Shown here: positions 9,950 through 21,869 of the stretch, piece by piece
Position numbering within the stretch: the first letter of the stretch is position 1
How the letters are laid out: the number at the start of each line of letters is the position of its first letter
From: Paraphysomonas bandaiensis
Taxonomy: Eukaryota > Chrysophyceae
DNA: 64,000 nt
Direction of reading: 5' to 3'
Assembly: GCA_965644295.1 (NCBI GenBank)
Contig: CBFFRP010000428.1
Location: 62,001 to 126,000, forward strand
The notes under the pieces: model-generated
Database searches by the model: none
What the model saw: the letters and a program-made list of their open reading frames with translations, nothing else
What the model was told of the DNA's origin: nothing
Position numbers and translations under genes: made by a program

Positions 9950-12484
9950 ATGATGTCTTCCTCTGTCCCTCCGGCGGTGTCTACGGAGACGGATTATCGC
10001 AGTGCTCTTAATCTTAATGATGAGGAGGTGGGCTGCGTTTGCAGTATTCATATGCTGCACTGTACTGTATTTTATTATACTGTGCTGTGCTGTGCTGTGT
10101 GTATGCCCTTGTATGGCATGTGGACGTATGTATGCGCACTGCTCATATCTTTTTTCAGAACGAGGAGTTCGAGGTGCTCGTGCAGACATATATGCGAGAC
10201 ATGCACTACACCTCCATCAGTCAGGCGGGGTTTAATCTTGCCTATTCGGCCATAAATGTCGGACTCGTGGGACTTCCCTTTGTTGCTTATGAAGCCGGAG
10301 TCCCTCTGTTTGCTTGCTTCGTCCTGTGCTTTGCTCTGGTGTCCATTTACACCACCTGTATTCTCATCGAAATGGCACAAGATGTTAAAGCACGGTCACT
10401 GGAGGAGTTGGGAGAGAAAGCATTCGGTCCTAGGGGGTATTTCTTCACTTGTGCAATTCAAGTCTTTTTCTCCGTTCTTTTGATATGCATGTGAGTAATG
10501 CCTTCTTATATGACTACTGGAATTGATTTCTGTTTCAGCACATTAAATGTATGGGGAGATATCGTGCCAGAGTTGATGCGTCGAGTAATTGGCGGCCACT
10601 TGGGAGACGAGGGTTTTCTTTACTTCGCCCTGACTAACCGCAAGTCTGTAATCATTCTTGGGTCCTTGGTAGTGCTACCTGTTTGCTTTGTGCGGTCTCT
10701 TGTACGACTTTCATGGCCCTCATTGCTATCAGTTTGCGCAATTACAATAGCTGTCACTTTTGTAGTGATAGTGTTTTTCCGTGATGCGGTCTGCCTCAAT
10801 TGTGGATATGCGAACAAAACTATTACACCGCACCGCTTGTGGTGGTCCGCTCAAGCCGTGATCTGTTTTTGCTTCACCTTCCAACAGGTAAGTAGTACAC
10901 GTTACTCGTTCTGTGCTTTCAAGACGTTTTACCGCTGTTCACAGAAATTGTTTTTCGTATATAATTGTTTGAGGCGACGAAGCGTCAGTCGTATGCGTCC
11001 CGCTGTGGTAGGATCCCATACTCTGGTAGCGGCAATGTACCTCCTTTTTGGTGCCCTAGGTGCTATGAATGCTGCTTCCGAAGCTGACGATGATGGTGTA
11101 TCGATCAAATACAACTTTTTCTCAGATTATGAGAGTGTCAATGGGCCGCGTTTAGTATTCGACGTAACCAGGTGATGCACGAGTTAGTGCTATGGGTTTC
11201 ACTAATATGTGTGATGAAGGGCGGTGGTGGCCGTATCACTCTTATGTACGGTGCCAATGGATTGCTTGGTAGCAGTTACCTCGTGGCGCCGACTGCGTCG
11301 ACGATACGCCCGTTATCGTCGGTCTCTTAATTGGACAAGCGGAAACCCTGAAGATGAGGATGAAGGAGCGAGAGAGAGTCTCCTAGGAGGCGACGGGATA
11401 GTAGCAGAGGAGGGGGGAGATGTTGTCATATGTTGTGTGGAGATGACTTCCTTAACTCGGTGTCTGCGACCTAATGACGACGATGGAGATAGGTCAGTTG
11501 CAGATGACAGAATGCACAGTAGAGAGCCTCTTGATAAAGGTGCAGCCTGGGATGCCAAGACATCTGTCACTGCCAGTACAAGTACTGCAGCGAGCTCGGT
11601 TATGTATGCTCCAACTGGCTCCAGTCGACCTGCCTTACCTCCACGATCCCCCCATTCAAGGGCCCTAGCTCGGACCCGCACTGCTGATGGATGTGAGTCG
11701 CCATGTTCAACTCCTCGTGTATCCTTTAGAGGCCTCCCAAACACTGAGAGGGATATAGGACGGTCTGTTATAGGAGATGATACGGGAGACGACGACAGTA
11801 GGATAGAGGAATGGTCTCGTGCCCCTCCAGGATCTGGCTTGACATCTAATCACAGTTGTACATTTGGTAGGGACAGCGATAGTGTTATGTCGGGATACAG
11901 TTTCGGCAGTGGGAGTAATGCCGCGACTGTAGCTTGGGGTCGACAAGGGCAAGGACAGACCCGCCAGTCTTGGAGATCTACGCAGTTCTCCGAGCTGGAT
12001 GACAATGCGTCGCTACAGGACTCCGTCACAGATGCCTCCGAAGATGTGAGTGTCTGACTACTCTTTTATCAGTAGAAGCAGAATGACTTAACTTTCGTCT
12101 TCGTAGGGTTGGAGAGAAGCACAAGGGGGAATTGGGAATACTCCTGCTGTGCGTAGGCGTCTCCCCGACTTCTTCAGCCATGGTGTACCGGTTTTGGCCT
12201 TTTGGACGCTTGCTCTCTGTATTAGCCTTACTGAGGAGAACTGGATAATATGGGCTGTTGTTACTAGCACATTCATAACATCGACACTTGTGTTCTTCCT
12301 ACCATCCATGATATACTTTAGACTCGGCGTCAAGTCCGATTTCCAAAGTATTCCTTATTTTGGTAGTTGTTTACCAAATCGATTATATATGTTCATTGTA
12401 CAGTTGCTCGGAATATTGAGTGTGTTGGGTAATATCGCTGGCTGGGTTGTACTATCAATGACTAAAGACAAGGGACATATGTAG
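9950..12484 (+). CDS. Amino acid/auxin permease (AAAP; SLC38/Avt-like) transporter with large loop insertion
   Basis: Multi-pass membrane transporter for amino acids. Exons are 9950-10027, 10159-10490, 10539-10887, 10945-11171, 11220-12045 and 12107-12484, giving 729 residues. The AAAP opening block is clear: SISQAGFNLAYSAINVGLVGLPFVA (about residues 43-67). So are GEKAFGPRGYF and a later KLFFVYNCL..RRSVSRMRPAV, equivalent to the family's P.YNELK..S..RM segment. Between the eighth and last helices lies a hydrophilic stretch of about 260 residues (11300-12120), rich in Ser, Asp, Arg and Gly, much longer than usual and likely cytosolic. The protein ends with two or three helices. ATGs at 9950 and 9953 are both possible. 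Intron 1 is 131 bp, long for this window. Substrate not predictable. Confidence 0.9.
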
Positions 12485-13944
12485 CTTCTTACTTATTCAG
12501 GATTACCGTATGCTGCTATGACATATATTTCTATTGTTGCTTTCATGTTAATGAAATATCTTATATAAGTAGGTCTCACCATTTCACCCCTGTCAATGAT
12601 ACAATCCGACTTTTTGCTCAATTACGATTAAGTTCGTCACTTTATCTACTTTTATCTCCTAAGCACGAACTTCTAATAAGAATATATGTTGTTATTGCTT
12701 TCAGACAGGGCTTCGATTCAATTAATTGATTTTCAGTTCATTGCTATAACTGAAAATGAGTCAGCAAATAGTAATTGTTATAGTTATTCACTACACCCAG
12801 CTTCAATTAATTAACAATAAATTGGTACACAGCCCTAATTTCTGAAGCTTAAATGTGTGCCTTTTTCATTACAAATAAAGTCCATGATACTGCGGAACAG
12901 TTAATTGGTGAGGGAATTTTTTACCAAGCATTCTATTATTGGCAACAGGTATAATTACAATTTATTACCTTCAGTTCTAGTGCCTTTTCGAGTAGCTTTT
13001 TGGACTACAACCTCATACCTAAGATGTCGATTTTCACACAAGGCGTCAACATTTCAAGGTGTCTAGATGTCCTTCGTTTGATAAAAACAGCCTGTACGAA
13101 CATTGGTAGTGCTATGTGCTATGAAAACTCTTCATGCGACAACATCGTGTTGACAGTTTAGTGTGTGTTTCCTTACACTTTTGTTATCGTCATGACCTCG
13201 CTTTGTGCTCATCATCCTCTTTCTCTTTATCGAATTCAGAAGAAGGCTCATTAATCCAGCGGAGCCCCGAGACTCTACAGATTCTGCGTCTCTATACCAC
13301 ACCATCCAGCTCACCCTCGGAGCACTGTCCTCCCATCTACATAACTTTGTTGGCCTTCCCTAAAGCTTTTCGTGGACCTCTGTCCCAAAGAGAGCCCCTC
13401 TGATTAAACGCACCTTGATGCTTGCGGTGATGCACAAGCAGCTTTCGTAGCGTTAAATATAGTAGGATATCAAATTTAATCACTAGATAGTTAAATTGTG
13501 ATGCTAAATTAGTACTGACTCTTAAATAAATCCTATTCACTATGCACCTTCTTCTAAGGTCCATTAATCAAAAAGTGTTGTGTTTTTTCAGAGCAATTCA
13601 GTTCTTCTTAAAATATGCATGTAAAATTTGTTCATATGGTTCCATGCTGGTGAATAAATAATAATCAGTATTGCTACATGATACTGTTCCATTATTGTTG
13701 TACTCACACACTAAAATGCTCGTCTATATATATAAGTGTATTCTTGCACAGTGCATTGGCGATAGTGGCCTCCAACGTATACACAACATCATTCACACTA
13801 CTACACTACTTGAATATTTTGAAGCCTTTAAATATTTGTAATCCGCTTATGTTATGTGTCACGATGATCGTTATGGAGGTGCTTAATCTTTTCTTTTCAA
13901 ACGAGCTTTGACATGTATTTACTCTTGTCTGTTGAGCTTAAAGT
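12485..13944. other. Convergent intergenic region, no gene seen
   Basis: AT-rich, with short frames only and none with coding character. It lies between the transporter (+) and the 14451-15383 gene (-). Old repeat debris is likely, but only the stretch from 13945 could be assigned. Confidence 0.45.
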
Positions 13945-14070
13945 ATAAGAGAGATATTATTCAACCTAGTCAATTTGACTGAATTTCCTAATCATACTAT
14001 TTTCGGTGTAAAAACCTAGTCAAAGCAATAAATGACTCATTCTAGCCTATTATAGTATTAAACCTAGTCG
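13945..14070 (+). mobile_element. CCTAGTCA-type MITE, half copy
   Basis: GATATTATTCAACCTAGTCA followed by several CCTAGTCA motifs matches the left half of the complete element at 61503-61874, with many substitutions. The right half and right inverted repeat are absent. Confidence 0.6.
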
Positions 14071-14450
14071 TTCTGATATCCATTGATTACACATTGTGAC
14101 TATGATACGCGCACACACCACACAACATATAATCTGGCCCTTATAATGTTGTACAAATATGATTAATAATTATAAAATAACTGTGCACAGCGCACACACA
14201 TCCAAGTTCTACTATGCTAATAGATAATGCGTTTGCACCTATGATCAATAGCTGTACAGATAAGTCAGCCAATTGGCTGTACAGTTTATTGCAATATATT
14301 GGCAACATTTACCAATAATAATAATGCAATTATGATCATTTGAAAACAAACTAATTTAAAACATGCTACGTATTGTTGTTTCATTGTAAACTGAGAAAAG
14401 TACTATTAACTACTTGGGATCATTATAACATTAATACAATACACAGTACA
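14071..14450. other. Intergenic, nothing recognised
   Basis: AT-rich spacer next to the stop codon of the minus-strand gene; no feature seen. Confidence 0.4.
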
Positions 14451-15383
14451 CTAAGTATCCTTTTCTCCTGTACATTTGCATGCCTCAATCTTATTTCTAA
14501 CATCTACCAATCGCTTCCACAACACAGCTACTATATCATCATCCATATATGGCTGTACGTCTTCATATGCAATGTCCAGCCGGTCCCTATTGAATGCAAC
14601 CTGCGAATCTGATATGAGTGTCGAATCTTTCCCGTCTCCTGTAGACTCATGACTGCTTCGTTCATTTACAACGGGGGAATTCGATTTCCCCTGAAGCAGA
14701 GGAGTCAAACGTGGCCGGGACAGCGCAGCTGATACAAACGGTGATGAGGCTGCAGAAGAGACGGGGGAAATGAACAGAGAAGCTGATGATTTATTACCCC
14801 CCCCTTCGTCATCCTCAGCGGTGGCTACACTTTCAAAAGAGACTCCCACACTCGTTGCTTCGTTAACAGCTTGATCTTCAACGGAAGTGACACTGCTGGG
14901 TTCGCGCCCTTTAGCTGCATCAACTGACACCCATGGAGCTTCCAGGTCCTCCGCTACCTCTATACGAGACTCATCGTCACATCTGTTTAACAGCGAGTCA
15001 CAAAGCCGCAAAAGATCATTCGTCCGCCTATCAAGCTCGTTATCATCCACAACATCATCTCTAGCTATTTCATCTCCATCATCCTTGTAAAGGAGTGTGT
15101 CGGATATATCATCAGGTGGCAGACTGCTGCTTCTGCTTCTATTGCTACTACTGCTCTGTACAGAGGGGTCCTCATCACTCTCATACTCATCTAAACGCAG
15201 CCTCCGCCGATGTCCTGGATCCCTCTCTCTATCTTCACCCGCACCCGCATTAGCATCAGCATCCGCGTGCCACCAGAAGGATGCAGGAGGGGGCTGTCGG
15301 GCGTGTACGGGGGCCGGGGGCTGCTCACGAAACCTGCGAATGAAAGCCCCAATAACAGAAGAGGAGACAGAGGGATCATCCAT
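14451..15383 (-). CDS. Uncharacterised acidic, Ser-rich protein with N-terminal IRRFR...FWW motif
   Basis: An uninterrupted frame of 310 residues starting MDDPSVSSSVIGAFIRRFRE. I do not recognise it with confidence. The N-terminus has a conserved-looking block: a short amphipathic IGAFIRRFR helix, a Pro-rich linker, then FWW at about residues 36-38. I associate this layout with PROSER3-like proteins, but that is recall, not a search. The rest is disordered: Ser runs, many Asp/Glu, two short helical segments (DRRTNDLLRLCDSLLNRC at about 117-134) and a C-terminal helix DIVAVLWKRLVDVRNKIEAC. It is divergent from CSN4 across a (TATG)n array. Codon use and length make it a credible gene. Confidence 0.7.
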   Translation of the reverse strand: MDDPSVSSSVIGAFIRRFREQPPAPVHARQPPPASFWWHADADANAGAGEDRERDPGHRRRLRLDEYESDEDPSVQSSSSNRSRSSSLPPDDISDTLLYKDDGDEIARDDVVDDNELDRRTNDLLRLCDSLLNRCDDESRIEVAEDLEAPWVSVDAAKGREPSSVTSVEDQAVNEATSVGVSFESVATAEDDEGGGNKSSASLFISPVSSAASSPFVSAALSRPRLTPLLQGKSNSPVVNERSSHESTGDGKDSTLISDSQVAFNRDRLDIAYEDVQPYMDDDIVAVLWKRLVDVRNKIEACKCTGEKDT

Positions 15384-15483
15384 TGCACTACATCAACATC
15401 AACAACAGAGATGACCGGGATGCGAACAGATGTGACTTGAAGTGTATGTTAAGAAGACTGTTACAAATATCATATAACACTAT

Positions 15484-15608
15484 ATGCATGCATGCATGTA
15501 TGTGTGTATGTATGTATGTATGTATGTATGTATGTATGTATGTATGTATGTATGTATGTATGTATGTATGTATGTATGTATGTATGTATGTATGTATGTA
15601 TGTATGTA
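15484..15608. repeat. (TATG)n array 3, left part
   Basis: About 120 bp of TATG repeats ending exactly at a TA dinucleotide where a Tc1-type transposon begins. The array resumes at 17184. Confidence 0.95.
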
Positions 15609-17183
15609 CAGGGTCGGTCAAAAATAAAACAACCACGGTTTTTTCGCGTTTTTTCAACACATGTCAAAAATCAGAGTAAACTCAAATAATAAAAAATGTA
15701 GAGCTTTTCAAGATACGTATTTTGATATATGATGTTGTATATGTAATTTTTGCTCCTTCGTGAGATAAAGAGGCACCCTGGGTTTTCGCATTGACTCTAA
15801 AAACCCCTGTGTCATATTAAAATCTTATTACCACTTAAATGGAAGCGTTTAGACGCTATTACTTATAGTGAACTATTAAATACATTGTATGCACTACAGT
15901 TTGCTTCAGTTAGGATTGGATTTGGTTAATGGTACGTGTAGAACGGAGAGGCCGAAAGAAGCGAACTCCACGAAGGCATTATCACATGAATAGTGCTGAC
16001 AAGACACAGCTACTCGCACTTCGACATGCCGGACTTACTTTTCGTGATATTGGGAAGCGGATGAAGCTAAATTCCGGCAATTTATGCAGAGTTTACAACA
16101 AAATATTCTCGACGAAAAGTTTCGACCGCACTCCTGGCTCCGGTAGAAAGTGAAAAACAACTGAAAGAGACGATGCATTGAATGTCAGAGAAGTATAGAA
16201 GAATCGTACGGTAAGTGGACCACACCTTAAAACTCTTTTTCCTTAACTTAAGGTATCAGAACGGACGTTAGACGCCGTATTAACAGTTGCTCCTACTTCC
16301 AATCGGAATGGGCCACAAGAAAGCCCTTTGTTAGCGAACGCAACAGGATTAGGAGATTGGAATGGGCGAGAGCTCACCTCAATTGGACTGTTGAACAGTG
16401 GAGAAAAGTTATTTGGTCGGACGAGTCCCCTTTTGTTGTTCGCTATCGCCGAAAGTAGCGTTGCTGGAGAGCTGTTGGCGATAGATATGATCCGGCCTGT
16501 ACTACAGCGACAGTGAAGCATGACGATAAAATAATGGTTTGGGGGTGTTTCTGTGCTCATGGCATAGGAGATTTGTACCGTGTGGAGGGAATTTTAAGGA
16601 AGGAACAGTACCTATACATCGTTGAAAACCACTTCTATACAGTGCAGAGCGACTATACCCTGATTTCGACTGTATTTTCCAAGAAGATAACGATCCGAAA
16701 CACACCGCGAGAATTGTACGGCAATGGTATGATGACCAAGATCTTATCCGTATGGATTGGCCCGCTCAATCTCCTGATTTGAACCTGATAGAGGATCTGT
16801 GGGCAATACTAGATCATCGCATGAAAGACCGATCTTCCAACGACCTAAACGAGCTTTTTCAGCTGCTACTGAAGACATGGAATGAACTCCCAGTTAGCTT
16901 ATTGTCTGATCTAGTAGATAGCATGCCTAGAAGGTGCCAAGCTGTGATAGATGCGAAAGGATATGCCATTAAGTATTAAGTGTGGGGTTTTTATAAGAAG
17001 CCTAAAAATCAAGGTTTTGACACTTTAATTAAGAAAATTTTCACCAATTTTTAAGCTGAATAGCTCATTAGAAAGCCCTAAAAAAACTATACATTTCCTA
17101 TTATTAGAGTAATATCCAGTTTTTACATTTGCTTAAGTGAAATTCTCGAAAAACCGTTGTTGTTTTCTTTTTGACCGACCCTG
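15609..17183 (+). mobile_element. Tc1/mariner-superfamily DNA transposon, DD34E, inactive
   Basis: A 1575-bp element with terminal inverted repeats starting CAGGGTCGGTCAAAAA and ending in the complement; similarity runs about 35 bp. It is flanked by the TA target duplication expected of the superfamily (15607-15608 and 17184-17185), inside a (TATG)n array. The internal transposase is broken. Confidence 0.93.
15929..16979 (+). pseudogene. Tc1-type transposase, broken
   Basis: Recognisable pieces in different frames. 15929-16153 encodes a paired-type helix-turn-helix region (RHAGLTFRDIGKRMKLNSG). A WSDES first catalytic Asp is at 16420-16422, then KIMVWGCF. An EDNDPKHT second Asp is at 16686-16688, and PDLNLIEDLW carries the Glu at 16791-16793, 34 residues later, hence DD34E. 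The coding sequence is interrupted by at least three stops (about 16151, 16195 and 16456) and two frame changes, one before the first catalytic block and one between about 16600 and 16680. It cannot make active enzyme. Confidence 0.9.
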
Positions 17184-17787
17184 TATGTATGTATGTATGT
17201 ATGTATGTATGTATGTATGTATGTATGTATGTATGTATGTATGTATGTATGTATGTATGTATGTATGTATGTATGTATGTATGTATGTATGTATGTATGT
17301 ATGTATGTATGTATGTATGTATGTGTATGTATGTATGTATGTATGTATGTATGTATGTATGTATGTATGTATGTATGTATGTATGTATGTATGTATGTAT
17401 GTATGTATGTATGTATGTATGTATGTATGTATGTATGTATGTATGTATGTATGTATGTATGTATGTATGTATGTATGTATGTATGTATGTATGTATGTAT
17501 GTATGTATGTATGTATGTATGTATGTATGTATGTATGTATGTATGTGTATGTATGTATGTATGCATGTATGTATGTATGTATGTATGTATGTATGTATGT
17601 ATGTATGTATGTATGTATGTATGTATGTATGTATGTATGTATGTATGTATGTATGTATGTATGTATGTATGTATGTATGTATGTATGTATGTATGTATGT
17701 ATGTATGTATGTATGTATGTATGTATGTATGTATGTATGTATGTATGTATGTATGTATGTATGTATGTATGTATGTATGTATGTATG
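17184..17787. repeat. (TATG)n array 3, right part
   Basis: Continuation of the array after the Tc1 insertion, about 600 bp. A few GTGTATG and GCATG variants occur near 17320 and 17545-17565. It ends about 90 bp before the CSN4 start codon. Confidence 0.95.
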
Positions 17788-17880
17788 ATGAGGATTATTC
17801 CTATAGATGCATGATAGTGTCACGGGGATTGCAGTGTATATATTTAATCTCTGTCGTTTATCGTATCTGTTACCAGTGCA

Positions 17881-20657
17881 ATGTCTGTGGTCAGTAGACT
17901 GTCTCGTATATCTTCAGAGGATGTCTCGGATCAGATCAGCAGCTACAGGTGTCTTATAGAGGAAATAGTGACCTCCCCGTCATCATCTTCCTCTGTATCG
18001 GACGGCATCATCGCTGTTATCAGCCATGGTAAGCACTATACATGTGATGGTCGATCTTAAGGTGTTGTAGTTCTGGGAGATGTGCAGAGACCTGTGGGTG
18101 GATCGGTGAGTTATACACATACCATACCCCTATATACACATACCATACCCCTATATACACATACCATACCCCTATATACACATACCATACCCCTATATAC
18201 ACATACCATACCCCTATATACACATACCATACCCCTATATACACATACCATACCCCTATATACACATACCATACCCCTATATACACATACCATACCCCTA
18301 TATACACATACCATACCCCTATATACACATACCATACCCCTATATACACATACCATACCCCTATATACACATACCATACCCCTATATACACATACCATAC
18401 CCCTATATACACATACCATACCCCTATATACACATACCATACCCCTATATACACATACCATACCCCTATATACACATAGGATACCCCTATATACACATAC
18501 GATACCCCTATATACACATACCATACCCCTATATACACATACCATACCCCTATATACACATACGATACCCCTATATACACATACCATACCCCTATATACA
18601 CATACCATACCCCTATATACACATACCATACCTCTATATACACATACCATACCCCTATATACACATACCATACCCCTATATACACATAGGATACCCCTAT
18701 ATACACATACCATACCCCTATATACACATACCATACATCTATATACACATACCATACATCTATATACACATACCATACCCCTATATACACATACCACACC
18801 CCTATAAACGCATACCATACCCCTATATACACATACCATACATCTATATACACATACCATACCCCTATATACACATACCATACCCCTATATACACATACC
18901 ACACCCCTATAAACGCATACCATACCCCTATATACACATACCATACATCTATATACACATACCATACCCCTATATACACATATCATACATCTGTATACAC
19001 ATACCATACATCTGTACACATACCATACCTCTATATACACATACCATACCCCTATACACGTGCCATATCCCTCCATACACTGTACCCCTCTGTGCACATA
19101 CTTTATCCAGAACTGTCCTACACACACACCATACCCTTCTATGCACTTACCTTTTCCCTTAGCCCATATATCATATCCCTCTATACACGTACTATATTCC
19201 CATACTGCCATATACACATACCATACCCCTCAATACACATTGCACATATAGATATTGTATAGTGCGCATGTCATTTCCCGTTTTTAGTGTATGTGTATAT
19301 CAATATTGATCTGTGTAGGTTATGTTGTATATTGCTGAGAATCTACATCGGCTATCTGATGATGCTCTTGTGTCTGTTGGCACTGCCGCTGTTTCCGCGT
19401 TAAAGCAAAATGCTAATTCTTATGACGAAGCGGTACACCTATTCTTCTCACTGCACATGTATTGATAATCATGGGCAGGATTACGTATTGCGTGAAGCGT
19501 TATTTAGTTTTTACATCAAACAGGAAATGGTGAGACGAAATGTACAAGTATTCCTTTACCATTCTGACTTATGGTTTAGTTCTCAGATGCAGGCCAAGTA
19601 CTTGCAGGCCTTAACCTTGACAGTAATCAAAAAACCTACACGAACGAGGAAAAGGTTGACATCTACATCCGATGTGCAGAGGCCTTTCTTGAGGTGGTAC
19701 ATTTCAATCTATGAGTAGATTTCTTGATACATACGCAGGATGGTGAGGGTAATGAGGCGGAGATATTTTTGAATAAGGCATCACCAATGATGCACTCAGT
19801 TTCAGAGTGGTCGCTGCAGTTACGATTTAGTGTTACCTTGGCACGTGTTCTTGACTTCAATAGAAAGTTCATTGATGCCGCGCTACGGTACTATGATCTA
19901 AGTACCACCCAGAACCGCCAAGTGGTTCAGAGTGACCTCCTTGAACTCTACGGCAAAGCCATTACATGTGCAGTACTGGGCCGCGCTGGTCCTCAGCGCA
20001 CCCGTATCCTAGCAGTGCTACATAAAGATGAGCGATACGAACAGCTGGATCGGACAGAATCTCTTACTTCTCACGGAGCTATCCTTTCCAAAATGCACAA
20101 CAACGAAATTGTACGTCCAGAAGAAATGTCAGCCTTCGAAAAATACCTGATGCCTCATCAGCTAGCGGTAAGCTTAGCGCCTTCAATTCAGCCTTAGCAG
20201 CTCTTATATGTATACTTAGACTACAGCCGATGGATTTACCCTTCCTGAGAAAGCTGTGATAGAGCACAATGTACTCGCTGCACGCAGAGTGTTCCGCAAT
20301 ATGTATTTCACTGCATTAGCTCAGTTGCTGCGGCTGGATGTGAGTATGGCGCAGAAGGTAGCATCCAAAATGATATCAGAGGGACGACTGAAAGCCTGGA
20401 TGGATGAAACAGGTGACGTTGTATTTCACCCTGGCGTTAGTGTTCTTATCCTCTCTGTTTATATGCAGAGGGGTTATTGTACTTCGATAACGGTGAGGGG
20501 ACGGAATTTCAGGAGTGGAATGAAAGCATTCGTGACACTTGTGATGAGGTACTGCTCACAGATGCTTATTACTGCAATGTTTCTCATATGACTTTTATAG
20601 CTCACCTACTGCGTCGACAAAATACAATCTCAGGGACTGGGGGTGGACATAGCATAG
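17881..20657 (+). CDS. CSN4: COP9 signalosome complex subunit 4
   Basis: PCI-domain scaffold subunit of the COP9 signalosome, which removes NEDD8 from cullin-RING ligases. Exons are 17881-~18015/18028, 19319-19432, 19479-19529, 19580-19693, 19739-20167, 20220-20412, 20469-20548 and 20601-20657, giving about 390 residues (human is 406). Family blocks: AGQVLAGLNLDSNQKTYTNE, ARVLDFNRKFIDAALRY, a GRAGPQRTRILAVLHKDERY segment, LMPHQLA then TTADGF, AVIEHNVLAARRVF, and KVASKMISEGRLKAWMDE in the winged-helix part. Exons 2-8 join cleanly in phase 0, but the strong donor at 18029 is in phase 1. Either another donor is used (for example at 18016) or a small exon hides in the 1.3-kb first intron, which is filled by a minisatellite. 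Confidence 0.95.
18113..19250. repeat. 21-bp minisatellite in CSN4 intron 1
   Basis: Roughly 45 tandem copies of a 21-bp unit of the form TATATACACATACCATACCC plus one C. They are nearly perfect to about 18480, then carry scattered variants (GGATA, CGATA, CATCT, CACACC). Units decay after about 19070. A 21-bp unit keeps the frame, so long frames with 7-residue repeats appear on both strands; I treat them as artefacts. Confidence 0.95.
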
Positions 20658-21840
20658 ATAGATTGTCGAACATAGTTATGTGGATTCATATGGGAGAGAT
20701 AATACAGTAAACATCTTGGTCTTTCAGTTTAGATATATATCATGTAGTTTTCGGTTTGCTGAAGTATAATTCCCACTACTGATAAAATATTGATTTAAAT
20801 TGCTTTCTTTATGTAAACGCTGCAGATTGTTTGTATACACGTAGTACAAAATACTATGTGTGCACTCAATTAATAAATAATGACAAATAGCACCACCGTT
20901 GTTACTTACTTATGTTGGAATACTTATGTTTCTCTAAGATAGTACTGTAGAATACGTTAAATACAATGTGAAAACAGTAATACGGAATCAGAAAGACACT
21001 AGATAGCTATAACTGTGAAACTGAAGTATTGTATCATGACGATTCAAGATACGGAAGTTGAGCAGTGGTTGGCATGAACGAAATAAATTATCATATTATC
21101 ATGTTTGTGACATGTTTTACATTGACAGGGACAGTACACGAATTCTAATATTGAACATGATAAGCGTTCTTTGCTGCAGGTAATTATCGGAATTGCTCGA
21201 TATTTTATTGCCAGTATCTTCTTCAATAAAAAATGGTCGTTTTTCCAAGGAACTTGGAAGATCTGATGATGTATCTGGAGTTCTGTCAACGACCTCGTTG
21301 ATCAAGTCTTCTTCTGCAGACTCTGACAACTGACTGGGGGACTCTATGAGTATTACGCTATAACTATAATATGATATAAGCTATAAGCTACACTCCTTCA
21401 AGTAGCTTGTAATAATGTATACTTCTTATTGATGTTGGAATGTGTGTTTAGATGCTCTCCGAGCCAGTAATATTTCCTATGGTGGGGAGCAAGTATCCTG
21501 GACAGGCAGAATCTTTCGGCTGAGATTTATCAAACTAGCTGCGGTTTGGTTTCGTAAAACTAATCATTTCAGTATGTTGTTTTGTGTGTGAGGTCGCTGC
21601 ATGTTGTTGTCATAGTATCTGTGCATTGTAATTGATATAAATATAAGTGACATTGATAACCACCCAGACGGCAACATCTCATGACGATTGGTTCGAAAGG
21701 AACTTGAAGAAATATATAGATATTCTGCTCAGAAAACGAAGAAGAGATTATTTCTGTTTATGCTACTTGAGCGGTGAAGTCCTGTCTATATGCAACTATG
21801 AAATATCGCTTTTTCTGTACTCTAACTTTGATTTGACCTG
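20658..21840. other. Convergent intergenic region with transposon debris
   Basis: Holds a second copy of dispersed repeat C at about 20925-20990. Two short coding-like remnants follow. One is on the minus strand at 21329-21117, acidic (SESAEEDLINEVVDRTPD). One is on the plus strand at 21647-21841 with the Lys/Arg-rich stretch WFERNLKKYIDILLRKRRR. The latter faintly resembles the peptides in the arms of the fold-back element at 6-6.7 kb. They look like remains of an unidentified element, not host genes. Confidence 0.4.
20925..20990. repeat. Dispersed repeat C, copy 2
   Basis: Matches 6411-6530 in block order (TATGTTGGAATAC, GTTTCTCTAAGATAG, TTAAATACAATGTG, CAGTAATACG), with a shorter middle. 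Confidence 0.5.
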
Positions 21841-21869
21841 ATGATGTATGCTGCGTTGGTTTCACTTTA

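Noticed and set aside
12485-14450. tRNA or other structured RNA genes in the AT-rich gaps
   Set aside because: I looked for GGTTCGA-type B boxes and cloverleaf arms by eye here and in other gaps and found none I could support. A covariance-model scan would be decisive.
16243-16560. Minus-strand frames inside the Tc1 element
   Set aside because: They lie opposite the broken transposase and have no recognisable motif.
18020-19217. Frames of 240-370 codons across the 21-bp minisatellite on both strands
   Set aside because: A 21-bp unit preserves the frame by arithmetic. The region lies in the CSN4 intron and variants change residues freely.
21117-21329. Small minus-strand acidic gene
   Set aside because: Coding-like composition over about 50 codons, but no start context, splice partners or known domain; more likely transposon debris.
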